Of a DNA stretch of 64,000 bases, positions 30,677-40,413 are shown one piece after another (position 1 is the stretch's first letter; each line of letters begins with the position of its first letter). Location: assembly GCF_000215975.1 (NCBI RefSeq), contig NC_015682.1, positions 744,001-808,000 on the forward strand. The letters are read 5' to 3'. This DNA is from Thermodesulfobacterium geofontis OPF15. GTDB lineage: Bacteria; Desulfobacterota; Thermodesulfobacteria; Thermodesulfobacteriales; Thermodesulfobacteriaceae. A program made the translations under genes and the position numbers. The notes beneath the pieces are model-generated. The model searched no databases. It was not told the origin of the DNA and saw only the letters and a list, made by a program, of their open reading frames with translations.

Positions 30677-33277
30677 CTATTTACATTCTGCCCAATTTTT
30701 GCCAAAGGAAAAATTAACTTTTATGGGAACATTAAGCTTATAAGGAAGGTTTAAATATTTAAAAGGATTTTCCATTATTTTAGGAGCAAGCTCTTTTATT
30801 ATTTCTATTTCTTCTTCAGGAACTTCAAGTACCAATTCATCATGGACTTGTAAAATTATTGCAGTTTTAAGATTATGCCTTTTTAACTCTTTTTGCAAAG
30901 CTACCATTGCGCATTTTATAAGGTCTGCAGCAGAACCTTGAATTGGGGTATTAATTGCCATTCTTTGTCCTAACTCCTTTATACTTTTATTTGGGCTAAA
31001 AAGTTCAGGTATATAGCGCTTCCTTCCAACTAAGGTTTTTACATAACCATTCTCTTTAGCAAATTCTATAGTTTTTTGAATGTATTCTTTGATTCCAGGA
31101 TAACGACTAAAATAACGATTTATTATAATTTCTGCTTCCTTAGGGCTTATTTTTAATTCTTTAGCTAATCCATAAGCACTCATTCCATAAGCTATTCCAA
31201 AATTTATAGCTTTACTCATTCTTCTCATTTCAGGGGTAACCTTTTCTGGAGTTACACCAAACACTTCACAAGCTGTAAAAGTATGAATATCTTCTCCCTT
31301 TTCAAAGGCAGAAATAAGATTTTTATCTTCAGAAAAATGAGCAAGGATTCTTAATTCAATTTGAGAGTAATCTAAGCTACAAAGCATACAGCCATCTTCA
31401 GCAATAAAAGCCCTTCTTATAGAAAGCCCCTCTTCTCCTTTTATAGGTATATTTTGTAAATTTGGATTTTGGGAACTTAGCCTTCCTGTAGCTGTTCCTG
31501 TTTGATTAAATTCGGTATGTAATCTGTGTGTTTTAGTCTCCGCATATTTTAAAAATGCTTCTAAATAAGTACTTTTTATTTTGTAAAGTGTTCTATATTG
31601 TATAAGTAACCTAACAAAAGGATGAAGAGGAGCAAGTTCTTCTAAAACTTCCGCATCGGTTGAAGGGAGGGAACTTTTAGGTGTCTTTTTAATGGAAGGT
31701 AAATTTAATTTTTTAAAAAGAATATTACTTACTTCTTGACTTGATTTGGGATTAAATCTACAACCTGCTATTTCAAATAATTTATCTTCCAATTCTTTAA
31801 GAGTTTTTTGATATTCCTGATTAAGTGTTCTTACGTATTCTAAATCTATTTTGAATCCCTTCTTTTCCATTTCAAAAAGTACTTCGCTTAAAGGTATTTC
31901 AACCTTTTCAAGCCATTCACTAAGACCTTCTTCTTCAATACGATTAATTAATTCCTTTCCTAATAGAAAAAGACTACAAGTTTTTATAGCAATTTCTTCA
32001 TCTTCAGAAATTTTTGAGGAACCTAAGCTAATATCTAAATATTCTTGCAATAAAAATTCAAGCTCATATTTTTTTAGAGAAGGATTTAAAAGATAACTTG
32101 CTAATTTAGTATCAAATACTTTATTCAGAGAAAAACCGAAAAGTTTAAGAAAATTTTTATAATCATGCAAGATGAATTTGGTTTTAGTAAATTTTGAGAT
32201 TAAATCTTTTAAACAGGAAGTTGATAATTTATAAGCTTCCTTTTCAGAAAAGGCTACTGCTATCTCAGGGGCATGAGCTAAATTGAATATATAACCCTGG
32301 TATTGTAAGGGAAAAAGGCTTAAATAATCCCTTTCTGGAATTTGAGAAAGATCCTTGTTTTCTATTAAGAGAGGTTTAAATTCAGGAGGAGTGTATTTTA
32401 TCTCTGATAGGAGTTTTCTAAATTCTAATTCTTTAAAAATTTTTCTTAAAGTAGAATAATCAGGTTCCTTTCTTTTATAATAGATAATATCTAAAGAAGG
32501 AAGTGGTGCATTATAATTTAAAGTTAAAAGGCTTAAATTATTTAATACCTGATCTTTATATTTAAGAAGACTTTCTCTTAATTTAGATAAAGAAACTTGT
32601 TTGATATTTTGATATAGATTTTCTAAATTTTTAAATTTTATTAATAATTCTTTAGCTGTTTTTTCTCCTATTCCGGGAACACCAGGAATATTATCACTGG
32701 GATCCCCAGTTAAGGCTCTAAATTCAGGAAAAACTTGGGGAGGAAATTGGTATTTTTCAAGAAAAGCATCAAGATCTAAGAATTTTTCTCTAACAGGATC
32801 ATAAATAGCTATATTTTTATCAATTAAAGAATAAAGATCCTTGTCTCCTGCCACAATAATAGCAGAAAGATTCTGTTTTTTTATTATGTTCTTTATAAAG
32901 CTCGCTATAAGGTCATCTCCCTCATATCCAGGATGTGAGAGAACGGGTATTCCCAGAGAGTGGATTATATTTCTTATATAGGGAATTTGTATTTTAAGGT
33001 CATCTGGCATTTTGGGACGAGTAGCTTTATAATTTTCATAGATTTCGTGTCTGAAAGTTGGCTCCTTTTCATCCATAAACCAAATAATGTATTCTGGATC
33101 CCATTCCTTTAAGATTTTAAGAACCATTTGGGTTACACCAAAAATTGCTTTAGTTGGGAAGCCTTTAGTTGTGGCTAAATAACCAGGTATGGCAAAATAA
33201 GCTCTATAAATAAAAGAAGAACCATCTATTAAAATTACTGTATCTTTAGGTATTTTTTTTAAATAAGAACTAACCAT
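30677..33277 (-). CDS. polA: DNA polymerase I
   Basis: 866-aa family A polymerase for repair and Okazaki fragment processing. The N-terminal 5' nuclease has ILIDGSSFIYRAYFA, VAGDKDLYSL and GDPSDNIPGVPGIGEKTA. The middle domain lacks the DxE motif of an active 3'-5' proofreading exonuclease, as in Taq. The polymerase shows motif A (DYSQIELRILAHFS), motif B (RRMSKAINFGIAYGMS) and motif C (QVHDELVLEVP). Start at 33277; convergent with the NtrY-like gene with one base between. Confidence 0.97.
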   Translation of the reverse strand: MVSSYLKKIPKDTVILIDGSSFIYRAYFAIPGYLATTKGFPTKAIFGVTQMVLKILKEWDPEYIIWFMDEKEPTFRHEIYENYKATRPKMPDDLKIQIPYIRNIIHSLGIPVLSHPGYEGDDLIASFIKNIIKKQNLSAIIVAGDKDLYSLIDKNIAIYDPVREKFLDLDAFLEKYQFPPQVFPEFRALTGDPSDNIPGVPGIGEKTAKELLIKFKNLENLYQNIKQVSLSKLRESLLKYKDQVLNNLSLLTLNYNAPLPSLDIIYYKRKEPDYSTLRKIFKELEFRKLLSEIKYTPPEFKPLLIENKDLSQIPERDYLSLFPLQYQGYIFNLAHAPEIAVAFSEKEAYKLSTSCLKDLISKFTKTKFILHDYKNFLKLFGFSLNKVFDTKLASYLLNPSLKKYELEFLLQEYLDISLGSSKISEDEEIAIKTCSLFLLGKELINRIEEEGLSEWLEKVEIPLSEVLFEMEKKGFKIDLEYVRTLNQEYQKTLKELEDKLFEIAGCRFNPKSSQEVSNILFKKLNLPSIKKTPKSSLPSTDAEVLEELAPLHPFVRLLIQYRTLYKIKSTYLEAFLKYAETKTHRLHTEFNQTGTATGRLSSQNPNLQNIPIKGEEGLSIRRAFIAEDGCMLCSLDYSQIELRILAHFSEDKNLISAFEKGEDIHTFTACEVFGVTPEKVTPEMRRMSKAINFGIAYGMSAYGLAKELKISPKEAEIIINRYFSRYPGIKEYIQKTIEFAKENGYVKTLVGRKRYIPELFSPNKSIKELGQRMAINTPIQGSAADLIKCAMVALQKELKRHNLKTAIILQVHDELVLEVPEEEIEIIKELAPKIMENPFKYLNLPYKLNVPIKVNFSFGKNWAECK

Positions 33278-33326
33278 AGTAAAAAGATTTTTTAAAACAT
33301 TTTAAAATAAAATCAAGTAATTTTTC

Positions 33327-33354
33327 TTGACAAATTTGGAAAAGAGTTTAGACT
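33327..33354 (+). promoter_or_regulatory. Promoter of rpsU
   Basis: TTGACA (33327-33332), 16 bases, TAGACT (33349-33354). The TTG of this -35 box could be misread as a start codon of rpsU. Transcription would start near 33361, shortly before the GGGGAGGGG binding site. Confidence 0.6.
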
Positions 33355-33386
33355 TAAGCAAAAATCAAAAAGGGGAGGGGATCTCT

Positions 33387-33596
33387 TTGGCAGGAATAAT
33401 AATTAAAGATGGGGAATCTTTCGAACAGGCATTAAAAAGGTTTAAAAGGTTAGTTGAAAAAACAAAAATACTTTCTGAAGTTAAAAAAAGAGAGTTTTAT
33501 GAAAAGCCTGGGGTAAGAAGAAGAAAGAAATCTCAAAATGCTCGTAAGAAATTACTTAAAAAACTTAAAAAACTTCAACAAAAAAATAAAGGTTAA
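33387..33596 (+). CDS. rpsU: 30S ribosomal protein S21, TTG start
   Basis: S21 is needed for initiation on many mRNAs. The frame is open further upstream, but the TTG at 33387 gives [25 protein letters not shown], the normal S21 start, and lies 7 bases after GGGGAGGGG. The protein is 69 aa with the usual [19 protein letters not shown] tail. In this lineage it precedes mutS2 and dnaG-rpoD, like the rpsU-dnaG-rpoD macromolecular synthesis operon of E. coli. Confidence 0.94.
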   Translation: MAGIIIKDGESFEQALKRFKRLVEKTKILSEVKKREFYEKPGVRRRKKSQNARKKLLKKLKKLQQKNKG

Positions 33597-33614
33597 TTTT
33601 TAAATTCATTTGGA

Positions 33615-35906
33615 GTGTTTAAATCTTTAAATAAATTAGATTGGTCAAGGATATTAAATTATTTAAATAATTTTCTCTATTCAGATTTTTCAAAAGAGCG
33701 TTGTCAAAATTTAGTACCCCTTTTTTCCTATGAAGAAGCTGTTAAAGCACAAGAGAAAACTAAATTTATCTGGGATTTATTAGAAAAGGGTAAAAAATTA
33801 GAGCTTAATCCTTTAAAATCTTTAAAAAGTCTATTTGAAAGGGCATCAAAAAGGGAATTTTTCTTACCTATTGAACTTTCAGAAATTAAAAAATGGTTTC
33901 TCACCTTAGAAAAACTTATTTCTTATCTTGAAAATTCCCCTTTTTCTAATTTAAAAACTCTATATGAGGAAATCAAAGAAATAGATCTTTATCTTGATAG
34001 AGTACTTGATTGGGAAAAAGGAGAAATAAAGGATAAAGCTTCTTACAATTTATTTATCATAAGAAAAAAGCTAAAAGAAGCAAAAGAAATTTTGTTTACC
34101 AAACTGGAAAAAATAAGAGAAAATCTTTTCAAAAAAGGTTATCTTCAGGAGAATCTTTTCACACAAAAAGAGGGCAGATATGTATTGCCTGTTAAGGTAG
34201 AATATAAAAATAAGGTAAAGGGTATATTGCATGGGGTTTCCCAAAGTGGAGCTACAGTATTTATAGAGCCTGCAAGTATAATGTCTTTAAGTAATGAAAT
34301 AGAAAATCTTCGTCGTATAGAGCAAAGAGAGGTAGTTAAAATTTTAAGAGAAGTTTCTCAGGAAATCTTTTCTCGCTCCCAATCTTTTTTCAATTTAGAA
34401 GATATTTATGCGGATTTTGAAATTGCTTTTGCAAAAGCAAGTCTCGGAAAAACTTATAAAGGGAAGTTTCCTCTTTTAAAAAAGGAAGGTTTAATAAAAA
34501 TTTGCTCAGGTATTCACCCCCTTCTTTTATTAAAAGAGAATTCTTCTAAAGTAGTTTATAATGATTTTATAATTGAGAAGGGTCTTCTTATCTCTGGTCC
34601 CAATTTAGGGGGTAAAACCGTATCCTTAAAAACCATAGGTATTCTTATCCTTATGGGACAAAGCGGTTTTCCTATTCCAGTTGAGGCAGCAGAATTTCCT
34701 TTATTTTCTAAAATCTTTGTAGATTTGGGAGATGATCAAGATATAATAGAAGGCGAGTCTTCTTTTTCTTCACATTTAAAAATTTTAAAAGAGATTTTAG
34801 ATAATGCTGATGAAAACACTCTGGTTTTGCTTGATGAACCTGGGAAGGGCACTAATCCAGAGGAAGGAATAGCCTTAGTTGCAGCTATTATAAATGAAAT
34901 CCTTAAGCGAAAAACCAAAGTTGTGGTTACTACCCATTCTCAATTTCTTAAAACTCTTAGTTTAAAAATGAAAGATCTGAAATTAGCTACTATGGAATAT
35001 GATTCAGAAACAAAAGAACCAACTTATAAAATAAGATATAATGTTTTGGGAGAATCTTTAGCCTTTGATCTTGCTAAAAAATTGGGGTTTTCAGAAAATA
35101 TTTTAAGCGAGGCAATAGGTTATCTAAAAAATAAAGAGTATTGGGAATGGTATAAAATAATAGAAAAAGAAAGAAAAAAACTTAAGGAGCTGGAAGAGGA
35201 GCTTAATTTAAAATTGAAAAACCTTGAGTCTAAAGAAAAGGAGTTAGAAGAGAAGAAAAAAGAATTAAAAAGCCTTTATGAGAAAAAGATAGAAGAATTA
35301 ATCTCTATTTGGAATGAAGAATTTCAAAAAATGATAAAAAATATAAAAAAGGAAAGCATTAGTTATAAAAAGGCAATTAAAAATTTTGAAGAATTTGTGA
35401 ATAAATTTTTAAAAAGTTCAACAAGAGAAGAAGAAATAAAAGAAGGGGATAAAGTGCTTGTGTTACCTTTTAAAAGGGAAGGGGAGGTTTTAAAAGTAAA
35501 AGATAAATTGGTGGAGGTAAAACTTGGGAATTTTAGGATAGAGGTTCCTAAAGGAAATATAATAAAAGATTATTCAGAAATAAAACCACCTTCTTTTAAA
35601 TATTACAAACCTAAGGATTTAGAAAATTTTCAGAAATCTCACGAAAAGATCGAGAAAAAAGAAATTTTAAAACTTTTGGGATTAACCGTTGAGGAAGCAT
35701 TAGAAGAAATTGAAAAGACCTTAAATAAAGCTTTTTTAGAAGGAATTCCGAAAGTCTATTTAGTTCATGGACACGGGACGGGTAAACTAAGAGAAAGTGT
35801 TAGAGAATATCTTAAAAATCATCCCCTGGTTAAAAATTTCAAATTTGCTGATTTAATGGAAGGTGGAACAGGAGTCACTATTGTTTATTTGGAAGAAAAA
35901 AATTAA
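33615..35906 (+). CDS. mutS2: MutS2 family ATPase / endonuclease with Smr domain
   Basis: 763 aa; MutS2 acts on branched DNA or collided ribosomes rather than mismatches. A core domain is followed by ATPase motifs Walker A (GPNLGGKTVSLKTIG), the PLFSKIFVDLGDDQDIIEGESSFSSHL region and Walker B (VLLDEPGKGTNPEEG). Next come a Lys/Glu-rich coiled coil (about 510-600) and a C-terminal Smr nuclease domain with VHGHGTGKLRESVREYLKNHP. GTG start at 33615 behind a TGGAG, 18 bases after rpsU. Confidence 0.94.
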   Translation: MFKSLNKLDWSRILNYLNNFLYSDFSKERCQNLVPLFSYEEAVKAQEKTKFIWDLLEKGKKLELNPLKSLKSLFERASKREFFLPIELSEIKKWFLTLEKLISYLENSPFSNLKTLYEEIKEIDLYLDRVLDWEKGEIKDKASYNLFIIRKKLKEAKEILFTKLEKIRENLFKKGYLQENLFTQKEGRYVLPVKVEYKNKVKGILHGVSQSGATVFIEPASIMSLSNEIENLRRIEQREVVKILREVSQEIFSRSQSFFNLEDIYADFEIAFAKASLGKTYKGKFPLLKKEGLIKICSGIHPLLLLKENSSKVVYNDFIIEKGLLISGPNLGGKTVSLKTIGILILMGQSGFPIPVEAAEFPLFSKIFVDLGDDQDIIEGESSFSSHLKILKEILDNADENTLVLLDEPGKGTNPEEGIALVAAIINEILKRKTKVVVTTHSQFLKTLSLKMKDLKLATMEYDSETKEPTYKIRYNVLGESLAFDLAKKLGFSENILSEAIGYLKNKEYWEWYKIIEKERKKLKELEEELNLKLKNLESKEKELEEKKKELKSLYEKKIEELISIWNEEFQKMIKNIKKESISYKKAIKNFEEFVNKFLKSSTREEEIKEGDKVLVLPFKREGEVLKVKDKLVEVKLGNFRIEVPKGNIIKDYSEIKPPSFKYYKPKDLENFQKSHEKIEKKEILKLLGLTVEEALEEIEKTLNKAFLEGIPKVYLVHGHGTGKLRESVREYLKNHPLVKNFKFADLMEGGTGVTIVYLEEKN

Positions 35907-35948
35907 AAAGATAAAATTTGTAAGTAACTCTTGAACTTTTTAAAAACT

Positions 35949-36080
35949 ATGTTAGAAAATATAAAGATTTTTCATATTCATTTGACCGAATACTCGATGA
36001 GGCTAATTTTAAAAGTCTTTTACTTATCAAGATTTTTTCTTGCTCCTGCTGAAAGGTTAAGTAAGTTTACTGATTTTTAA
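35949..36080 (+). CDS. Possible 43-residue small protein between mutS2 and dnaG
   Basis: An open frame of 43 codons (begins MLENIKIFHIHLTEYSMRLI) with no clear Shine-Dalgarno and no recognised family. It is the only sizeable frame in the 205-base gap. It could equally be chance coding in a leader of dnaG. Confidence 0.2.
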   Translation: MLENIKIFHIHLTEYSMRLILKVFYLSRFFLAPAERLSKFTDF

Positions 36081-36111
36081 AATTAATTTTTAACTAAAAA
36101 TTATTTAAAAT

Positions 36112-37854
36112 ATGTCTTTCGAAGACCTTTTTGAAGAAATAAAAAATTCTTATGATATTGTAGATGTGGTTTCTTCTTATGTTAGACTTAAAAAGGTAGG
36201 AAAAAATTTTGTGGGTTTTTGTCCTTTTCATTCAGAAAAGACCCCTTCTTTTGTAGTAAGTCCTGAAAAGCAGATTTTTAAGTGTTTTGGATGTGGGGCT
36301 GCTGGTGATGTAGTTACCTTTTATACCAAAATTAAAGGATTAACTTTTAAAGAGGCACTTTTAGAACTTGCTGAAAAAGCAGGCATCTCAGTAGAGAAAA
36401 ATTTTTTTGTTGAAAAGAAAAAAGAGAAAGGGTTAGCCGAGTTTAATTATAAAATTGCTAAATTCTATCATCACCTTTTATATTTTCATAGTTCTTCAAA
36501 ATTGGCTCGAGAATATTTAGAACAAAGAGGTATTAAGGAAGAAACTATTAAAAACTTTCTTTTAGGTTTTGCTCCACAAGATGGTAGAGTATTAGCAGGC
36601 TATCTTAGAAATACTTCTGAAGATTTAGCTAAAGGAGAAGAGCTTGGCTTAATAAAGAGAACTTCTGATGGTTCTTATATAGACCTTTTTAGAGGAAGAA
36701 TAATTTTCCCTATTTTTAATTTAAAGGGAGAATGTGTAGGATTTGGGGCAAGAGCCTTAGATAAAGATGCAGAACCCAAGTATTTAAATACTCCGGAATC
36801 AAAAATCTTTAAAAAAAGTGAAATTCTTTATGGGTTTTATCAATCAAAAGAAGCTATTAAAAAAGAAAATCTTGGTATATTAGTTGAAGGTTATTTTGAT
36901 TTTCTCAGTCTATGGGAAAGAGATATTAAAAATGTAGTTGCTACTTGTGGAACAGCATTAACAGAAAAGCATGTTAAACTTATGAAAACTTTAACAGAAA
37001 ATTGGATAATCTTTTATGATGGTGATTTAGCAGGTAAAAAAGCTACTCTTAGAGCTATTTCTCTCTTTTTGAAAGAAGGAATTTTACCGAAATGTGTAAT
37101 ACTTTCAGAGGAAGATGATCCAGATTCTTGGGCAAGAAAAGAAGGATTAGAAGGAGAAACTTTAAAAAGAAAAATAGAAAAACTTACTGTAGATGCCATT
37201 TCCTTTGTTATTAATTTTTATGATGAAGAATATAAAATTAATTCATCTAAAGCATTTAAAGAAATTATGGAGGTCTTTAAATCTACAGAAGATCCTTTTT
37301 TAAGAAATCATATAGCAAGAGAACTCAGTTTTTATTTAGGAATTCCAGAAAATGAAATTTTAAAATATTTTGTAAAAGATGTTTATACAGAAGAAATACC
37401 AGGAAAGCCTATAGAAAAAGCTAAGGAAGATGTTCCGGGGTTAAGAAACATTGCTCAATTTTTGATAAATTATCCAGAATATTATCTTGAACTTGAGTCC
37501 TCAGGGCTTTCTAGACTTCTTGAATTTTATCCAGACACTCTTTATGGTAGATTTTTAAAACATCTCATAGAAGAATTTAAAAGAGGAAATAAAGAAATTG
37601 ATTATATTCCTGATTTGGAATTCCAAGAAGTTTTAAGCGATCTTCTTTTAGAACCGCCTTTTGAGAATAAAGAAGAAGCTCTTAATCATATTAAAATTTA
37701 CATAAAAAGAGAGCTTGCTAAAAAAGAAATAAGAAAAGTTACAGAAAATTTAAAACTCCTTCAAGTAAAAGGCTCAAAAGAAGAAATAGAAAGATACCTT
37801 TTGATCTTAAAAAATTCGATAACAGGAAAACTTATAAGAGAAAATAAATTTTAA
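36112..37854 (+). CDS. dnaG: DNA primase
   Basis: Makes RNA primers at the fork. The zinc domain has Cys37, His40, Cys58 and Cys61 (CPFHSEKTPSF...FKCFGCG). The catalytic core contains the basic GRIIFPIFNLKGECVGFGARAL and the TOPRIM motif (LVEGYFDFLSLW, FYDGDLAGKKATLRAI). The C-terminal helicase-binding part is divergent, as is usual. 580 aa. It sits 13 bases before rpoD. Confidence 0.97.
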   Translation: MSFEDLFEEIKNSYDIVDVVSSYVRLKKVGKNFVGFCPFHSEKTPSFVVSPEKQIFKCFGCGAAGDVVTFYTKIKGLTFKEALLELAEKAGISVEKNFFVEKKKEKGLAEFNYKIAKFYHHLLYFHSSSKLAREYLEQRGIKEETIKNFLLGFAPQDGRVLAGYLRNTSEDLAKGEELGLIKRTSDGSYIDLFRGRIIFPIFNLKGECVGFGARALDKDAEPKYLNTPESKIFKKSEILYGFYQSKEAIKKENLGILVEGYFDFLSLWERDIKNVVATCGTALTEKHVKLMKTLTENWIIFYDGDLAGKKATLRAISLFLKEGILPKCVILSEEDDPDSWARKEGLEGETLKRKIEKLTVDAISFVINFYDEEYKINSSKAFKEIMEVFKSTEDPFLRNHIARELSFYLGIPENEILKYFVKDVYTEEIPGKPIEKAKEDVPGLRNIAQFLINYPEYYLELESSGLSRLLEFYPDTLYGRFLKHLIEEFKRGNKEIDYIPDLEFQEVLSDLLLEPPFENKEEALNHIKIYIKRELAKKEIRKVTENLKLLQVKGSKEEIERYLLILKNSITGKLIRENKF

Positions 37855-37867
37855 CAAAGGAGGAGAT

Positions 37868-39421
37868 ATGAGCCTCCAAAAGGATAAAAAATTTTGTTTA
37901 TTTAAAGATGATGTAGATTTTGAAGAAATATTGGAAGAAGAAAAAGATGATTGGTTAGATGAAGAAGGAGAAAAATTAAAGGTTTCTAAAAAGAAAGATA
38001 CCGAGGATCCGATTAAAATTTATTTTAAAGAGGTTTTTTCTCATAAACTTTTGACTCGAGAAGATGAGATAAGGATAGGACAGACTATTGAAAAAAATGA
38101 AAAAGAGATTTTAAGAGAAGTTTTGAATTATTATTCTCAACTTATAAAATTTTACCATCTATTAATTAAGGCAGAAAGAAGCAAAAATCTTCATTTACTC
38201 TTTAAAGACTATGAAGAACTTTCAAGAAATAGCGAAAAAGCAAAAAAATGGTTAGAGGAGATAAAAACCAATATTAATAAATTAGTAGAAAATTTTGGAA
38301 AGGGTAAAAAGGAAAAATTAATAGATAAAGTTATAGATTTGATCTATGAAACAAGACCTACTAAGTTTTTACTTGATGAACTTGCTTGTGAAATACTTGA
38401 AAGCTATGAAAAAATCAAGGAATTTTATAAGTTTAAAGAAAAACTTCAAAAAGATTATTTTTTGAATGAAAGGACCTTTAAAAAGATTTTTTCTCTAAAT
38501 GGAAAACATGAAAATATTGAAAAATACTTTAAAAAGACACCTTTAGAAAATTTAGATATAGAAAAAATTAAAAAGAACATTAACGAATTCAATAATTTTA
38601 TAAAGAAAACTAATGACTATTTTGGAGAGCCTTTAGAAAAAATTTATAAAAGCGGAGAAAAAATTTGTAAAGCCTTTAGAGAGATCAAAAAGAATAAAGA
38701 GGAATTAGTAAAAGCTAATCTTAGATTAATAATTTCTCTTGCTCGCAAATATTCTCCTAAGGGGATGTTTTTAAGTGATCTTATTCAAGAAGGAAATATT
38801 GGATTATTAAAAGCTATAGAAAAATTTGATTATAGAAAGGGGTTTAAGTTTAGTACTTACGCTACCTGGTGGATAAGGCAAAGTATAACCAGATACTTAG
38901 CTGAGAATACAAGAACTATAAGGGTACCTGTTCATATAATTGAGACTATTTATAAAATAAGCAAAATCATTTCCACTAAATTTTATCAAGAATATGGAAG
39001 AGATCCTACTCTTGATGAATTAGCTAAAGAAACAGGTCATTCTATTGAAAAATTAAACTATATTTTTAAAGTTATGAAACAGCCCATTTCTCTTGAGACT
39101 ACCATTGGAGAGGATGAGGATGCAACCTTGAGAGATTTTATAGAGGATCAAAATACAATTAAACCTGATGAAGCAACATTTAATACTGCACTTTCAGAAA
39201 AAATTAGAGAGCTTTTAAAAACCCTCTCCCCAAGAGAAGAAAAAATTATTAGATTAAGATTTGGAATAGGAGAAAGGGAAGCCTATACTTTAGAAGAAGT
39301 AGGTAATAAATTTGGTGTTACTAAAGAAAGGGTTAGACAAATTGAAAGCATGGCTTTGCGAAAACTTAAACATCCCAACAGAATTAAATTATTGAAAAAC
39401 TTTTTAATTTATGGTTCTTAA
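37868..39421 (+). CDS. rpoD: RNA polymerase primary sigma factor (RpoD/SigA)
   Basis: 517 aa. After an acidic N-terminus it has region 1.2 (DPIKIYFKEVFSHKLLTREDEIRIGQ), a long Lys/Glu-rich non-conserved region (about 90-275), region 2 (NLRLIISLARKYSPKGMFLSDLIQEGNIGLLKAIEKFDYRKGFKFSTYATWWIRQ), region 3 and region 4 (TLEEVGNKFGVTKERVRQIESMALRKLKHP). A full primary-sigma match, consistent with the TTGACA/TATAAT-like promoters noted here. AGGAGG at 37859-37864. Its end overlaps ahbAB by 11 bases. Confidence 0.97.
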   Translation: MSLQKDKKFCLFKDDVDFEEILEEEKDDWLDEEGEKLKVSKKKDTEDPIKIYFKEVFSHKLLTREDEIRIGQTIEKNEKEILREVLNYYSQLIKFYHLLIKAERSKNLHLLFKDYEELSRNSEKAKKWLEEIKTNINKLVENFGKGKKEKLIDKVIDLIYETRPTKFLLDELACEILESYEKIKEFYKFKEKLQKDYFLNERTFKKIFSLNGKHENIEKYFKKTPLENLDIEKIKKNINEFNNFIKKTNDYFGEPLEKIYKSGEKICKAFREIKKNKEELVKANLRLIISLARKYSPKGMFLSDLIQEGNIGLLKAIEKFDYRKGFKFSTYATWWIRQSITRYLAENTRTIRVPVHIIETIYKISKIISTKFYQEYGRDPTLDELAKETGHSIEKLNYIFKVMKQPISLETTIGEDEDATLRDFIEDQNTIKPDEATFNTALSEKIRELLKTLSPREEKIIRLRFGIGEREAYTLEEVGNKFGVTKERVRQIESMALRKLKHPNRIKLLKNFLIYGS

Positions 39422-40406
39422 TATTTCTCCTACGACTGAAAAAGAACTTTTAAGTATAATTCAAAAAGAATTTCCTTTAGAAAAACGCCCTTTTTTAAAA
39501 ATAGGAGAAAGGCTAAATATAAAAGAAGAAGAAGTAATTAAATATTTAGAATATCTCAAAAAAAAGAGGATTTTAAGGCAAATTTCAGCTATATTTAATC
39601 CTTGGTTTTTTGGTCACAGATCTTCGCTTTTTGCCTTTAAAGTTCCTCCAGAAAAACTTGATAAAGCAATTTCAATTATTAATAAACATCCAGGAATAAG
39701 CCATAATTATTTGAGAAATCATGATTATAATCTTTGGTTTATTTTAGTTAGTTTGCCAGAGAAAGACCCTTTAGATGAAGCTGATAAATTAGCTAAACTT
39801 TGTGAAGTGGAGGATTATTTATATTTACCTGCTTTAAGAACTTTTAAAATTTCTGCAGTTTTTGGAGATAAAATTTCTGACTTTGATAAAGAAGAAATTA
39901 TAGATATAGAAACAACTGTTGAAGCTAATAAAAATATTACAGAAAAAGACAAAATTTTGGTAAAGATATTACAAGAACCTCTACCTTTAGTTAAAACCCC
40001 TTTTAAAGAAATAGCAAAATTTCTTGGTATTAAAGAGGAAGATTTATTTTTATGGATTAGAGAAATGAAAGAAAAGGGTGCTTTAAGAAGGTTTGGAGCA
40101 CTTTTGAAACACAACAAATTGGGATTTAAAGTAAATGTAATGGTGGCTTGGGAAACAAAAAGGGATAAGATAGATTTTCTTATTGAAAAACTTTCTAAAG
40201 AACTTTTAATAACCCATTGTTATGAAAGAAAGACCTATCCCAATTGGAAATATAATCTTTATACCATGTGCCATTTTAAAGAAGAAAAAGAAAAAGAAAA
40301 AATACTACTTCTTGCCCAAAAATATAGTATTAAAAACTTTATTATGCTTGAAACCGTAAAAGAATTAAAAAAAATAAGATTAAAGCTGTTTTATGAGTTA
40401 GAATAA
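39411..40406 (+). CDS. Siroheme decarboxylase, AhbA-AhbB fusion
   Basis: 331 aa made of two Lrp/AsnC-like modules in tandem. The first (about 1-160) has RQISAIFNPWFFGHRSSLFAFKVP and ISHNYLRNHDYNLWFILV, the AhbA pattern. The second (about 180-331) has RRFGALLKHNKLGFKVNVMVAWE and ITHCYERKTYPNWKYNLYTM, the AhbB pattern. Separate AhbA and AhbB convert siroheme to 12,18-didecarboxysiroheme; here both are in one chain, as in NirDL-type proteins of the d1 route. The start ATG lies inside rpoD (11-base overlap), so it is probably cotranslated with rpoD. Confidence 0.82.
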   Translation: MVLNISPTTEKELLSIIQKEFPLEKRPFLKIGERLNIKEEEVIKYLEYLKKKRILRQISAIFNPWFFGHRSSLFAFKVPPEKLDKAISIINKHPGISHNYLRNHDYNLWFILVSLPEKDPLDEADKLAKLCEVEDYLYLPALRTFKISAVFGDKISDFDKEEIIDIETTVEANKNITEKDKILVKILQEPLPLVKTPFKEIAKFLGIKEEDLFLWIREMKEKGALRRFGALLKHNKLGFKVNVMVAWETKRDKIDFLIEKLSKELLITHCYERKTYPNWKYNLYTMCHFKEEKEKEKILLLAQKYSIKNFIMLETVKELKKIRLKLFYELE

Positions 40407-40413
40407 AATTCTA
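40399..40413. terminator. Small bidirectional hairpin between convergent genes
   Basis: TAGAAT, AAA, ATTCTA form a 6-bp AT-rich stem spanning the stops of ahbAB and the permease gene. The stem is weak and lacks a clear T tract, so this is a tentative call. Confidence 0.3.

Noticed and set aside
33327-33386. Extended N-terminus for S21
   Set aside because: The upstream TTG is the -35 box TTGACA of the rpsU promoter; the TTG at 33387 with GGGGAGGGG gives the normal S21 N-terminus.
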